From CAJPQU01 sp052170475 (GTDB lineage Bacteria > Bacillota > Negativicutes > Selenomonadales > Selenomonadaceae), in assembly GCA_052170475.1 (NCBI GenBank), contig JBQNAL010000009.1, positions 5,862-69,861 of the forward strand: a stretch of DNA of 64,000 nucleotides, given 5' to 3'. A model generated the notes under the pieces. That model saw nothing but the letters and a program-made list of their open reading frames with translations. It was not told the DNA's origin and searched no databases. Positions within the stretch are counted from its first letter, which is position 1. Every line of letters begins with the position of its first letter. The position numbers and the translations under genes were made by a program. Of this stretch, positions 16,087 through 24,865 are shown one piece after another.

Positions 16087-17739
16087 ATGCGAAGCGATAT
16101 TGTTAAAAAAGGACCTACCCGGTGTGCGCATCGTTCGCTGTTTCATGCCATGGGGTATGGTGCAGAAGATTTAGCGAAACCTTTAATTGGTGTCTGCAAT
16201 TCTTTTAATGAGGTGATTCCGGGACACATTCATCTGCGGGAGATAGCGGCGGCAGCGAAATTGGGCGTCGCCGCCGCCGGGGGAACGCCCCTCGAATTTC
16301 CCGCCATTGGCGTATGCGATGGCATTGCGATGGGGCATACGGGGATGAAATACTCTTTGGCCAGTCGGGAACTCATCGCAGATTCCATCGAGGCTGTGGC
16401 CATGGCATCCGGATTTGACGGATTAGTTTTGATTCCGAACTGTGACAAAGTGGTACCAGGGATGTTGATGGCCGCGGCGCGCCTCAACATCCCCAGCATC
16501 GTGGTCAGCGGAGGCCCCATGCTAGCGGGGCGCTACCACGGGCGAGACATTAGCGTCAGTCAATCCTTTGAGGCGGCGGGGAAGTTTGCGGCGGGGGAGA
16601 TAGACGAGTCAGAAATGGCGTTCCTAGAGGAGGCGGCATGTCCGAGCTGCGGTTCCTGCGCCGGGCTGTTTACCGCCAATACGATGAATGTACTGACGGA
16701 AGTATTGGGCATGGGTCTTCCAGGGAACGGCACCATTCCGGCGGCTTATTCGGGCGCTCGGCGGCTCTTGGCGAAGCGTGCCGGTGAGATTGTGCTGGAA
16801 TTGGTCAAAAATGAAGTCAAACCCAGAGACATCCTGACGCGAGAAGCCTTTGAAAATGCCATGACCGTCGATATGGCCATCGGCGGATCCTCCAATACCG
16901 TCCTGCACTTGACGGCCATCGCACACGAGGCGGGGCTGGACATTCCGTTGCCGCTCTTCGATGAGATCAGTCGCCGCACGCCTTATATTACAAAACTTAG
17001 CCCCGGTGGGACACATCACATGCAGGATCTGAACGAAGCCGGCGGTGTTTTGGCCGTGATGGGGGAGTTGGCGAAGAAGGATCTCCTGCACTTGGACGCG
17101 CTGACGGTGACGGGGACGGTGGCGTCGCGTCTGCGTGGAGCGAAGATTTTACGCCCCGATGTCATTCGCACCGTCGAAGATCCCTACCGATTCGAGGGGG
17201 GCATCGCGATTTTGCAGGGCAATCTCTGCCCGGAGTACGCTGTGGTGAAAGCCTCGGCCGTCAAAGAGGATATGCTGGTCTATCAGGGGACAGCGAAGTG
17301 CTTCAATTCTGAGGAAGCTGGGGTAAAGGCCATCATGGAGGGGCAGATTCACGATGGCGATGTGGTGGTCATTCGCTATGAAGGCCCTAAAGGCGGGCCG
17401 GGGATGCAGGAAATGCTCAATCCAACAGCGGTGATCACGGGAATGAACCTCAAGGTGGGGCTGATCACCGACGGCCGATTCAGCGGAGCCAGCCAAGGCG
17501 CCTGTATCGGTCATGTGTCCCCGGAAGCCATGGAAGGGGGGCCGATTGCGCTCATTGAAGATGGGGATTTGATTACGATTGATATTCCGAATCGCAAACT
17601 GCAATTAGAGGTCAGTGCGGAGGAACTGGCGCGGCGCAAGGCGGTTTGGCGGCAGCCGGAACCGAAGATTACGAGGGGGTATTTGGCTCGCTACGCGAAG
17701 CTCACGACCTCGGCGTCTACCGGCGCGGTGCTGCGCTGA
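16087..17739 (+). CDS. ilvD: dihydroxy-acid dehydratase
   Basis: A 550-residue Fe-S enzyme of valine, isoleucine and leucine synthesis, converting dihydroxy acids to 2-keto acids. Conserved blocks are MGHTGMKYSLASRELIADS, LIPNCDKVVPGM (C119), and CPSCGSCAGLFTANTM (C185, C188, C191). The PCNxH cysteine of plant and [2Fe-2S]-type enzymes is replaced by PGHIH, as I recall for the E. coli type. The C-terminal YEGPKGGPGMQEM and TDGRFSGASQG are typical. The ribosome site is weak (GGAAG). ilvC lies 28 kb away, and ilvB/ilvN/leuA are not in the window, so the branched-chain pathway is scattered. A terminator stands just before the gene and I found no convincing promoter in the 40 bases between. Confidence 0.96.
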   Translation: MRSDIVKKGPTRCAHRSLFHAMGYGAEDLAKPLIGVCNSFNEVIPGHIHLREIAAAAKLGVAAAGGTPLEFPAIGVCDGIAMGHTGMKYSLASRELIADSIEAVAMASGFDGLVLIPNCDKVVPGMLMAAARLNIPSIVVSGGPMLAGRYHGRDISVSQSFEAAGKFAAGEIDESEMAFLEEAACPSCGSCAGLFTANTMNVLTEVLGMGLPGNGTIPAAYSGARRLLAKRAGEIVLELVKNEVKPRDILTREAFENAMTVDMAIGGSSNTVLHLTAIAHEAGLDIPLPLFDEISRRTPYITKLSPGGTHHMQDLNEAGGVLAVMGELAKKDLLHLDALTVTGTVASRLRGAKILRPDVIRTVEDPYRFEGGIAILQGNLCPEYAVVKASAVKEDMLVYQGTAKCFNSEEAGVKAIMEGQIHDGDVVVIRYEGPKGGPGMQEMLNPTAVITGMNLKVGLITDGRFSGASQGACIGHVSPEAMEGGPIALIEDGDLITIDIPNRKLQLEVSAEELARRKAVWRQPEPKITRGYLARYAKLTTSASTGAVLR

Positions 17740-17803
17740 ACGAGAGAGATTCAACGCATGGCAATGCGTTTGTACAGGTAAGAAAGCGACAGGGGGCTTC
17801 CCT

Positions 17804-18286
17804 TTGCACATTGTTTTGATTGAGCCGGAAATTCCCGGCAACACGGGAAATATCGCCCGCCTCTGCGCGGCCACGGGAATGAAGCTGCACCTCATTCGCC
17901 CCTTGGGGTTTTCCGTCGAAGATAAATATTTGAAGCGCGCGGGGCTTGATTATTGGCATTTAGTGGATATTACCTACCATGACAGCTTTGGGGCGCTTTG
18001 GGCAGCGTACCGAGACAAACCGTTTTATTTTTTCTCTACGAAAGCCCCCCGCGCTTATACCGAAGCGCAGTTTACGCACGAAGATTTTTTAGTCTTTGGC
18101 AAGGAAACGGCGGGCATCCCGGAAGACCTTTTGAAAACACATTGGGATGCGTGTTTGCGCATTCCCATGATGTGCGCATCCCGCTCTTTGAATCTGTCCA
18201 ACGCGGTGGCGGTAGCGTCCTATGAAGCGTTGCGCCAGACGGGATTTGAAGGGCTTAAGGGACAGGGATTGGAGTATTTAGGGTGA
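17804..18286 (+). CDS. trmL: tRNA (cytidine(34)-2'-O)-methyltransferase
   Basis: A 160-residue SPOUT methyltransferase that methylates the wobble ribose of tRNA-Leu. Family blocks are IVLIEPEIPGNTGNIARLCAA, LVFGKETAGIPEDLL and the knot region RIPMMCASRSLNLSNAVAV. The start is TTG 17804, giving MHIVLIEPEIPG. It lies 7 bases after AGGGGG, and family members begin here; the longer reading from 17615 runs through ilvD. The stop TGA overlaps the murB GTG. Confidence 0.93.
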   Translation: MHIVLIEPEIPGNTGNIARLCAATGMKLHLIRPLGFSVEDKYLKRAGLDYWHLVDITYHDSFGALWAAYRDKPFYFFSTKAPRAYTEAQFTHEDFLVFGKETAGIPEDLLKTHWDACLRIPMMCASRSLNLSNAVAVASYEALRQTGFEGLKGQGLEYLG

Positions 18287-19209
18287 ATACGAGAGCGGCG
18301 TACCAAGCGTTTTTAGAGGAACTGGCCTTCACTTTTCCTTCGGATCGTATCCTGCAAAACGAGCCGATGAGAAAGCACACGACCTTTCGCGTGGGTGGAT
18401 TGGCGGATTGTCTCCTCTATCCGGCGACGACGGCAGAGGTGCAGCGCATTTTATCTTTGACAAAGCGCTATGCCTTGCCCTTGACGATCTTGGGGAACGG
18501 TTCCAATGTTTTGGTGCGGGATAAGGGGATCCGTGGCATCGTCATGGTCTTTGGCCAACCGGCGGCCTACATAGAGCGAGAGGGGACGTGCCTTCTCTTG
18601 GGGGCGGGGACACTTCTTCGTGCGGCGGCGCAGTATGCGGCGGATCACGGGCTTACCGGCTTGGAGTTTGCTGCCGGGATTCCGGGCAGCGTCGGGGGGG
18701 CGGTCTTCATGAACGCCGGTGCTTACGACGGCGAGATGAAGAATGTCGTTTCCTCTATTGAGGCCATCGACGAGGCAGGGGGCGTGGTAACGTATCGCGG
18801 GGACGAGGCAGGCTTTGGTTATCGAACCAGTGTGTTTCAGAAAAATGGGCATATCATTCGCCAAATTGCGGTGACCCTCACGGCAGGGGATACAGCGGCC
18901 ATTCGTCAAAAAATGGCGGAGTTTAACGAGCGACGGCGAAAAAAACAGCCGTTGGAATATCCAAGCGCGGGCAGTACCTTTAAGCGGCCAACGGGATATT
19001 TTGCCGGAACCCTCATTGAGGAGGCGGGGCTGAAAGGCTTGTCGGTAGGAGACGCGCAGGTGTCGGAAAAACACGCCGGGTTTATTCTCAATCGCGGACA
19101 TGCCACCGCAGAGGACGTGCTGACACTGATCGCAGAAGTACAGCGGCGCGTTTTTTTGGCTCGTGGTGTCGAGCTGATCCCGGAAGTCCGGGTCATTGGT
19201 GAAGCTTGA
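18283..19209 (+). CDS. murB: UDP-N-acetylenolpyruvoylglucosamine reductase
   Basis: A 308-residue FAD enzyme that completes UDP-MurNAc formation for peptidoglycan. FAD-binding blocks ILGNGSNVLVRDKG and GLEFAAGIPGSVGGAVFMNAGAYDG are clear, and the C-terminal domain has YPSAGSTFKRP and FAGTLIEEAGLKG (catalytic Ser region). GTG 18283 overlaps the trmL stop by four bases, indicating translational coupling. Confidence 0.96.
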   Translation: MNTRAAYQAFLEELAFTFPSDRILQNEPMRKHTTFRVGGLADCLLYPATTAEVQRILSLTKRYALPLTILGNGSNVLVRDKGIRGIVMVFGQPAAYIEREGTCLLLGAGTLLRAAAQYAADHGLTGLEFAAGIPGSVGGAVFMNAGAYDGEMKNVVSSIEAIDEAGGVVTYRGDEAGFGYRTSVFQKNGHIIRQIAVTLTAGDTAAIRQKMAEFNERRRKKQPLEYPSAGSTFKRPTGYFAGTLIEEAGLKGLSVGDAQVSEKHAGFILNRGHATAEDVLTLIAEVQRRVFLARGVELIPEVRVIGEA

Positions 19210-19302
19210 TCACTAGGCATTCAGAGTATATGCGAATGCAGCATTTTTCTGTTACATAGCGGGGCTACTGTGCCATCACCTTGAGAGGAGCGTGCGGAAA
19301 GT

Positions 19303-20913
19303 ATGAAGTTACGGTTTTTGGGCGCTGCCCATACGGTCACGGGTTCTTCCTATCTCTTGGAAACGAAGGAAACAAAACTCCTGATCGACTGCGGCATGTT
19401 TCAGGGATCCAAGCGGATACGAAGCCTCAATTACGAGGATTTTCTTTTCAATCCCGCAGATATTGACGGCGTTCTCCTGACCCATGCGCACATCGATCAT
19501 TGTGGATTGATTCCAAAGTTATGCAGGGAGGGCTTCAAGGGGCTTGTCTATGCCACCAAGGCGACTTGCGAATTAGCCGCCATCATGCTGCCGGATTCCG
19601 CCCACATCCAAGAATCGGATGCCGAGCTGCAAAACCGCAAGGGAAAGCGCAGCGGAGATGTCCCCGTTAAGCCGCTTTATTCCCTTGACGATGCTACGGC
19701 AGCGCTCGGACATTTTTCGGTCGTCCCTTACGATGAAGAATTGGTTTTAACCGATCAGATTCGTGTCATTTTTCACGATGCCGGGCATATCATGGGATCC
19801 GCGATCATCGAAGTGCGCGTGACGGAAAATGATAAGACGACAAAACTCGTCTTTTCCGGCGATTTAGGGCAGCCGGATCAGCCCATCATCAAAGATCCCA
19901 GCATCCTCACTGGGGCGGATTACCTTTTGGTGGAGTCCACCTACGGGGATCGACGACATCAGATATATGACAAGGAAGAAACTTTAGCGGAGATCATCAA
20001 TGACACCATGGATCGGGGCGGGAATTTGATCATTCCTTCCTTTGCTGTGGGGCGCACGCAGACGTTGCTGTACTATTTCTATAAGTTGTGGAAAGCGGGA
20101 CGTATCGAGGATGTTCCCATTATTTTAGATAGTCCACTGGCCATCTCTGCCACGCGGATCTTTCTCCGCAACAGTCAGGACTTTGATGAGGAAGCCATTG
20201 AGCTGCTCAAAACGAGTGGGAGCATACCGCAGATGCCACAGCTTCGCATCTGTGAAACGGCGGCGCAGTCAAAGGCGCTCAACAGCGCCGAAGGCTCCGC
20301 TGTTATCTTGTCCGCTAGCGGCATGGCAGACGCCGGGCGCATCCTGCACCATCTGAAGCACAACTTGTGGCGGCCAGAATCCACGATCCTTTTTGTGGGG
20401 TACCAAGCGGAAGGATCTTTGGGGCGTCGCTTAGTGGACGGATTAAAGCGCGTGCGCATCATGGGGGAAGAGATTGCCGTACAGGCGCAGATCAAGATGC
20501 TGGATGGGTTTTCCGCCCACGCCGACAGCGGACAGATCATGGCGTGGATGGAACATCTGAAAGATCCGGCGCCGGAAAAAGTCTTCATCGTACATGGGGA
20601 AGCGCCGGCGCAGGAAGCGATGAAGGAAAAATTGGAAGAAGCGTTGGGGGTTTCCGTTTATATTCCCTTCCGGGGAGATACGGCGAAATTGGACGGGCGG
20701 AGCTGTGAGATTGAATCTTCGGCGCTTCCGAGCGTTTCCGTGGAGAAAGACATGGAGGATGTGCTACGTTCCTTTGACTCTGAGTATCGGTTGGCGCGCC
20801 GCAAGATTTTGCAGCTTGTCACCCAACGGCCAGAGCTCATGGATCCTGTCATCCACACATGGGAAAAAGGTTGGAAATACGTTCGAAAACTGTTTGCCTC
20901 GTATCATATTTGA
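19303..20913 (+). CDS. metallo-beta-lactamase/beta-CASP RNA-processing-type hydrolase
   Basis: A 536-residue protein with the metal site HAHIDHCG (H61, H63, D65, H66), later metal ligands in FHDAGHIMGSA and FSGDLGQPDQP, then a beta-CASP domain (IPSFAVGRTQTLLYYFYKLW). It closes with an RMMBL segment (GFSAHADSGQIMAWM, FIVHGEAPAQEAM). This is the layout of bacterial CPSF/Ysh1-like exonucleases, not of RNase J, whose C-terminal domain is missing. A role in RNA maturation or decay is inferred from the family. The ribosome site GAGAGGAG is about 12 bases upstream of ATG 19303. Confidence 0.85.
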   Translation: MKLRFLGAAHTVTGSSYLLETKETKLLIDCGMFQGSKRIRSLNYEDFLFNPADIDGVLLTHAHIDHCGLIPKLCREGFKGLVYATKATCELAAIMLPDSAHIQESDAELQNRKGKRSGDVPVKPLYSLDDATAALGHFSVVPYDEELVLTDQIRVIFHDAGHIMGSAIIEVRVTENDKTTKLVFSGDLGQPDQPIIKDPSILTGADYLLVESTYGDRRHQIYDKEETLAEIINDTMDRGGNLIIPSFAVGRTQTLLYYFYKLWKAGRIEDVPIILDSPLAISATRIFLRNSQDFDEEAIELLKTSGSIPQMPQLRICETAAQSKALNSAEGSAVILSASGMADAGRILHHLKHNLWRPESTILFVGYQAEGSLGRRLVDGLKRVRIMGEEIAVQAQIKMLDGFSAHADSGQIMAWMEHLKDPAPEKVFIVHGEAPAQEAMKEKLEEALGVSVYIPFRGDTAKLDGRSCEIESSALPSVSVEKDMEDVLRSFDSEYRLARRKILQLVTQRPELMDPVIHTWEKGWKYVRKLFASYHI

Positions 20914-21021
20914 CGGCTGTACATGAGAAACATATAAGAAAAATCCCTTAAGCGGGGCTGTACCCTATGAAATAGGGCGGTGGGGACTTATGGTTCATTT
21001 TTCCCTATCAGAAGAATCTGC

Positions 21022-21050
21022 TTGTATCAGGGGCATAAACACGATATAAT
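21022..21050 (+). promoter_or_regulatory. promoter of the 103-aa gene
   Basis: TTGTAT (21022-21027) and a perfect TATAAT (21045-21050) are separated by 17 bases, 38 bases before the start codon. Confidence 0.7.
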
Positions 21051-21087
21051 GTAGCTGGAAAATGAGAACGACAAGGAGGTAATCGTT

Positions 21088-21399
21088 ATGCTGATAGGAA
21101 ATGTGGGGCTCACTTCCATTGCGAATCAAGTGGATCGGCAGGGCTATCAAGCAGCGCACGCCATTGCCAAACGGACGGCCAGTCTGACCAGCGTTTCAAA
21201 TTTTGGCAATGAAACAAAGATCGGATCTTCTAAATTTCAACAGGCGAATGAGAAGGCAGTGGCTGATGGACAGGCGGCTACGGCTAAGAATATGCGCGAG
21301 GTAAAAGAGACCGTAGAGCAGTTCAGCACGAAACTGTCCTACACGAAAAATGCTACCTTAGAAGCCATCCGTCAAAATACGATGGATATTTATGCCTGA
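21088..21399 (+). CDS. small protein of unknown function
   Basis: A 103-residue protein I do not recognise. It has no Cys, Trp or Pro, is rich in Ala, Gln, Asn, Thr and Lys, and looks almost wholly alpha-helical and soluble, with no signal peptide or membrane segment. Expression signals are strong: TTGTAT-17-TATAAT, an ideal AAGGAGGT site (21073-21080) and a strong hairpin downstream (21478-21528). It stands alone between a beta-CASP gene and a convergent CNNM/CorC gene. The composition recalls short motility-associated or structural helical proteins, but that is only an impression. The coding call rests on the signals and on a clean ORF. Confidence 0.7.
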   Translation: MLIGNVGLTSIANQVDRQGYQAAHAIAKRTASLTSVSNFGNETKIGSSKFQQANEKAVADGQAATAKNMREVKETVEQFSTKLSYTKNATLEAIRQNTMDIYA

Positions 21400-21477
21400 A
21401 TGATCTTTCTGTCGAAAAGCACCGCGTGAAGGCAGATGGTTTTTGGTTTTGTGTCCCCTTGTATCGGAACATGCGAA

Positions 21478-21535
21478 ACTCCCCCTATGAGAGACAGTCA
21501 TGGACAAAACTGTCATCATAGGGGGAGTCTTTTGC
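21478..21535. terminator. large two-part hairpin, probably a bidirectional terminator
   Basis: ACTCCCCCTATGA (21478-21490) pairs perfectly over 13 bases with 21516-21528. Inside it GACAGT (21493-21498) pairs with ACTGTC (21509-21514) around a 10-base loop. A T-rich stretch (CTTTTGCTTT) follows on the plus strand. It lies between convergent genes. A second small hairpin (CAGCTT-GGG-AAGCTG, 21580-21594) abuts the end of the minus-strand gene. Confidence 0.7.
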
Positions 21536-21598
21536 TTTCCGCGGGAGTGGAAGTATCCATTCCTCTTAGAGAGAAGGTGCAGCTTGGGAAGCTGTGGT

Positions 21599-22900
21599 TT
21601 ATGGGATTTTTGTCACCAAAACCTTATCAATTCTCGCCCGATCCATGCGGAGAATTTTGAAGGTGAAATTTTCCCATTGACATTCTTCTCCGGCCTTTGG
21701 GAGATACCCGAAATAGGACGTTAAAAACCCTCCTAACGTCTGATAGTGATCCTTGACTTCATTGGGGAGTTCCTCTAAATCAAATTTTTCTTTGAAATCG
21801 TCGATGTCGCACAGGCCGTCAATGTGCCACGAGGTTTCGTCACGTGGGGTGATCTGCGCGGCGTCCGGCTCGGCGTGCGGAGAGGAGTCGTCGATGATCT
21901 CAGCCATGATGTCGGAGAGTGTCAAAAAGCCCAATACACCGCCGTATTCGTCTAAGACGACCGCTTCATGAATGCCGCTTTCCTGAAAGCGCTCCAAAAC
22001 GCGAAAGGTTTCCATGGAGCGCGGGATGACCAGCGGTTTTTTGATGTAGGGCTGAATATCCAACGGCTTTTTGGCAATGGCTGCATTCAGCAGATCTTTC
22101 GCATAGAGAACGCCGCAAAAGTCGTCTAATGTATTTCTCCCTACGGGAAATACCGTATCCGGGTATTTTTTTATGAGCTGCAAATTGTAGGATACGCTGT
22201 CCTCTAAATCGAGCCAATGCATTTGGGTGCGCGGAGTCATGAGGGAGTAAGCGGTCTGATCGCTCATGCGAAATACCCGATCCACCATGTTCTGCTCCGT
22301 TTTCTCGAAGGTGCCTTCTTCCGTTCCCTGTTCGATCAGATCCTTTACTTCGTCTTCCGTGACGGTGTCGTCTACATGAGGATTGAGTCCCCAGAGGAGT
22401 AAGACGGTGTTGGCGGAAGCGGAGAGAAAGGAAACGAAGGGGCGGGAGATCTTTTCTAAAAGGTGCAAAATGCCGATACAGCGAATGAGGATATGTTCAG
22501 GATCTTGGAGGGCTACTTTTTTTGGAATAAATTCCCCAAAGAGGAGATTGCCGTAGGCGATGAGCAGGGTGGAGGCTACAAGTGTCAGCCCGTAGGCGTG
22601 GGGGAGAAAGGGGATATGTTGCTTCGCCATGGGGGCGATCCAAACGCCGATGGTAAGTCCTAGGAGAATGCTGGCGGTGGTGATGCCAATCTGTACCATG
22701 GAGAGAATATTTTCGGGTTCGTCCACGATGGATAAAGATTGCGCGGCGCGATGGTTCCCGTCATCTGCCAATCGTTCCAAGCGGCTTTTTCGGCTTTCTT
22801 TGATGGCCGTTTCCAAGAGGACACAAAAACCATCGGCGCCGATGCAGCATAGCGCTAATAAAGCGAATATTCCAATTTCTATACCTTCCACCACTGACAC
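21599..22900 (-). CDS. hemolysin-family CNNM/CBS/CorC transporter
   Basis: A 433-residue integral membrane protein. An N-terminal CNNM (DUF21) domain has three or four hydrophobic segments (about 1-150, with LLFGEFIPKKVALQ). Two CBS domains follow (about 200-330, with MTPRTQM and VVLDEYGGVLGFLTLSDIM), then a C-terminal CorC_HlyC domain (about 345-430). Members move or regulate divalent cations such as Mg2+ or Co2+. The old name hemolysin is misleading. The start is GTG at 22898-22900, five bases after AAAGGA. It is a monocistronic gene that converges on the 103-aa gene. Confidence 0.9.
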   Translation of the reverse strand: MSVVEGIEIGIFALLALCCIGADGFCVLLETAIKESRKSRLERLADDGNHRAAQSLSIVDEPENILSMVQIGITTASILLGLTIGVWIAPMAKQHIPFLPHAYGLTLVASTLLIAYGNLLFGEFIPKKVALQDPEHILIRCIGILHLLEKISRPFVSFLSASANTVLLLWGLNPHVDDTVTEDEVKDLIEQGTEEGTFEKTEQNMVDRVFRMSDQTAYSLMTPRTQMHWLDLEDSVSYNLQLIKKYPDTVFPVGRNTLDDFCGVLYAKDLLNAAIAKKPLDIQPYIKKPLVIPRSMETFRVLERFQESGIHEAVVLDEYGGVLGFLTLSDIMAEIIDDSSPHAEPDAAQITPRDETSWHIDGLCDIDDFKEKFDLEELPNEVKDHYQTLGGFLTSYFGYLPKAGEECQWENFTFKILRMDRARIDKVLVTKIP

Positions 22901-22934
22901 CGTTCCTTTTTATAAAAATAGGGGATTGCAAAGT

Positions 22935-22943
22935 ATTATAGCA
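22935..22943 (-). promoter_or_regulatory. extended -10 promoter of the CNNM/CorC gene
   Basis: On the minus strand TGCTATAAT reads as an extended -10 box, about 35 bases before the GTG start. No good -35 box is present at 17 bases. Confidence 0.55.
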
Positions 22944-23155
22944 CATTTTTTGCATAAAAGGACATGGGGCGGTTGCGCTTTACCACATGTGCGGCAGAAC
23001 GGTTTTCAGCGGGGGGATATACTGCGCCGATGGGACGTCACACGCCCTCTTGCCATAAAAGTAAGCAGGGAAACCATAGATCGACAGCGAATAGACCAAA
23101 GTGATTATAAATTTTGAACGAGCATGATTTGGGGACGGGAGGCAGGCGAAGAACG

Positions 23156-24085
23156 ATGGAAGAGAGCAGCATGGACGCGCCCGTATCGGTTCAGTGGTTT
23201 CCCGGCCACATGCAGAAGACGCGGCGACTGATCAAAGAACATCTGAAATTGGTGGATGTGGTGATCGAGGTTTTGGATGCACGGATACCGGCCAGCAGTA
23301 TGAATCCGTTGCTGCGAGAGGTCTTGAACGATAAGCAGCGGGTCATCGCCTTAAATAAAGTGGATTTGGCTGATGAAGGGGTCACTCGCCGCTGGATGCA
23401 ATATTTTCGGCAGAATGACATTCCGACCGTTGCCATCAATACCATGTCCGGGCAAGGGATACGGGCGCTCCTTCGCCAAGCGGAGGAGTTGGCGAAGGAA
23501 CGGAGCGAAAAGTTCGTGCGTAAGAACGGGCGTCCACGGGCGGCTCGGGTGATGATCGTCGGGATTCCGAACGTGGGGAAATCTTCTTTGATCAATCGCT
23601 TGGCAGGACAGGCAAAAACGAAGGTGGAGAACCGCCCCGGCGTCACGCGGGAACGTCAATGGATTCGTGTTGGTCACCAGTTAGAGCTTTTGGATACGCC
23701 GGGTATCCTTTGGCCGAAATTTGAGGATCCGATGGTTGGAATGAAATTGGCCTTTGTGGGGTCAGTGAGCGAGGATGCTTATGACGGCGATGCCCTGGCC
23801 ATGGCGTATCTCTCGTGGATGTGTCGCCATTATCCCGAGCATTTACAGACACGGTATCAATTGACGGCGGAGACCCTGCGAGGGGATTCGATCGAGGTGT
23901 TAGAGACTGTCGGGAAAAAACGCGGTTGCCTCTTAAAAGGCGGTCGTGTGGATTACGATAAAGTGCGGCGGCTACTCTTGACGGAATTTCGTGCCGGAAA
24001 GATGGGGGCGGTCAGTTTTGATGAGCCGCCGGAAGGGATAGCCTCCGAAGAAAGGGAGACTGCCATGGAGAAGGATGGGGAATGA
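23156..24085 (+). CDS. rbgA: ribosome biogenesis GTPase YlqF/RbgA
   Basis: A 309-residue circularly permuted GTPase needed for late 50S assembly. WFPGHMQKTRR is the typical N-terminal motif. G4 NKVD (67-70) precedes G1 GIPNVGKS (136-143) and G3 DTPG (180-183), which proves the permutation. The C-terminal helical domain ends with an acidic tail. The start is uncertain: ATG 23156 or ATG 23171 are best; the open frame begins at 23114 without a good ribosome site. It leads the conserved Firmicutes cluster rbgA-rnhB-ylqG-ylqH and overlaps rnhB by four bases. A possible weak promoter (TCGACA 23081, TATAAA 23106, spacer 19) lies upstream; the rest of the intergenic region is otherwise unremarkable. 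Confidence 0.94.
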   Translation: MEESSMDAPVSVQWFPGHMQKTRRLIKEHLKLVDVVIEVLDARIPASSMNPLLREVLNDKQRVIALNKVDLADEGVTRRWMQYFRQNDIPTVAINTMSGQGIRALLRQAEELAKERSEKFVRKNGRPRAARVMIVGIPNVGKSSLINRLAGQAKTKVENRPGVTRERQWIRVGHQLELLDTPGILWPKFEDPMVGMKLAFVGSVSEDAYDGDALAMAYLSWMCRHYPEHLQTRYQLTAETLRGDSIEVLETVGKKRGCLLKGGRVDYDKVRRLLLTEFRAGKMGAVSFDEPPEGIASEERETAMEKDGE

Positions 24086-24861
24086 TGTCGGGGGTTGCGT
24101 CGCTGACCATCAGCGAAATCGAGAAGCGGTTGGCCGAGGGCGAGGTGCCAGACGAGTTCCTCGCTGCCTGCAGAGAAGATAAACGCCGTGGCGTGGAGCG
24201 GCTGTTGCAAAAATTTCAGAGAGAGGCCGCGGAGCGTGAGCGCGTTGCCGGTTTGTATACCTATGAGAGAGAGGCGAAGAAAGAGGGATTTTCCCTTGTC
24301 GCCGGTGTGGACGAAGCGGGGCGCGGCCCTTTGGCGGGACCGGTCGTGGTCGCGGCAGTCATTTTGCCACTGGGAATTTATCTCCCGAAGCTGAATGATT
24401 CCAAGAAGCTTTCTCCGGCACTGCGGGTGTCTCTGTATGAGGTCATCTGCGAAAAGGCGGTGGCGCTCCATTGTTCTATCGTGGATGCCGCGACCATTGA
24501 TCGGGTCAACATCTATCAGGCCACCGTCAATGGAATGTATGACGCCGTATTGGCACTCGATCCAAATCCGCAAAAGGTGCTCATCGATGCCGTGCCACTG
24601 ACGAAACTTCCCATGCCATCGCTGTCCATTGTACAGGGGGACGCAAAATCCGCCTCCATCGCGGCAGCGTCCATCATCGCCAAGGTGACGCGGGATCGAT
24701 TGATGACGCAGTATGACACGCAGTATCCGAGATATGGTTTTGCAAAGCACAAAGGATATGGAACGGCGCAGCATTTGGAAGCGCTGCGGGCGTATGGACC
24801 TTGTCCCATCCACCGTCGATCCTTTGAACCAGTTCAGGCGGCGCTGACGCAAAGGAGGTAA
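24082..24861 (+). CDS. rnhB: ribonuclease HII
   Basis: A 259-residue enzyme that removes RNA from RNA-DNA hybrids and single ribonucleotides from DNA. The N-terminal extension (about 65 residues, helical) is typical of Bacillus-type RNase HII. The catalytic region shows AGVDEAGRGPLAGPVV (Asp-Glu pair), LNDSKKLSP, ILIDA-like VLIDAVPL, and GDAKSASIAAASIIAKVTRD. ATG 24082 overlaps the rbgA stop; ATG 24085 is equivalent. Confidence 0.95.
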   Translation: MMSGVASLTISEIEKRLAEGEVPDEFLAACREDKRRGVERLLQKFQREAAERERVAGLYTYEREAKKEGFSLVAGVDEAGRGPLAGPVVVAAVILPLGIYLPKLNDSKKLSPALRVSLYEVICEKAVALHCSIVDAATIDRVNIYQATVNGMYDAVLALDPNPQKVLIDAVPLTKLPMPSLSIVQGDAKSASIAAASIIAKVTRDRLMTQYDTQYPRYGFAKHKGYGTAQHLEALRAYGPCPIHRRSFEPVQAALTQRR

Positions 24862-24865
24862 GGCT

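Noticed and set aside
20941..21000. Hairpin CCCTAT-GAA-ATAGGG after the beta-CASP gene
   Set aside because: The stem is only six pairs and not followed by a T-run; I could not fit it to a terminator or known riboswitch.
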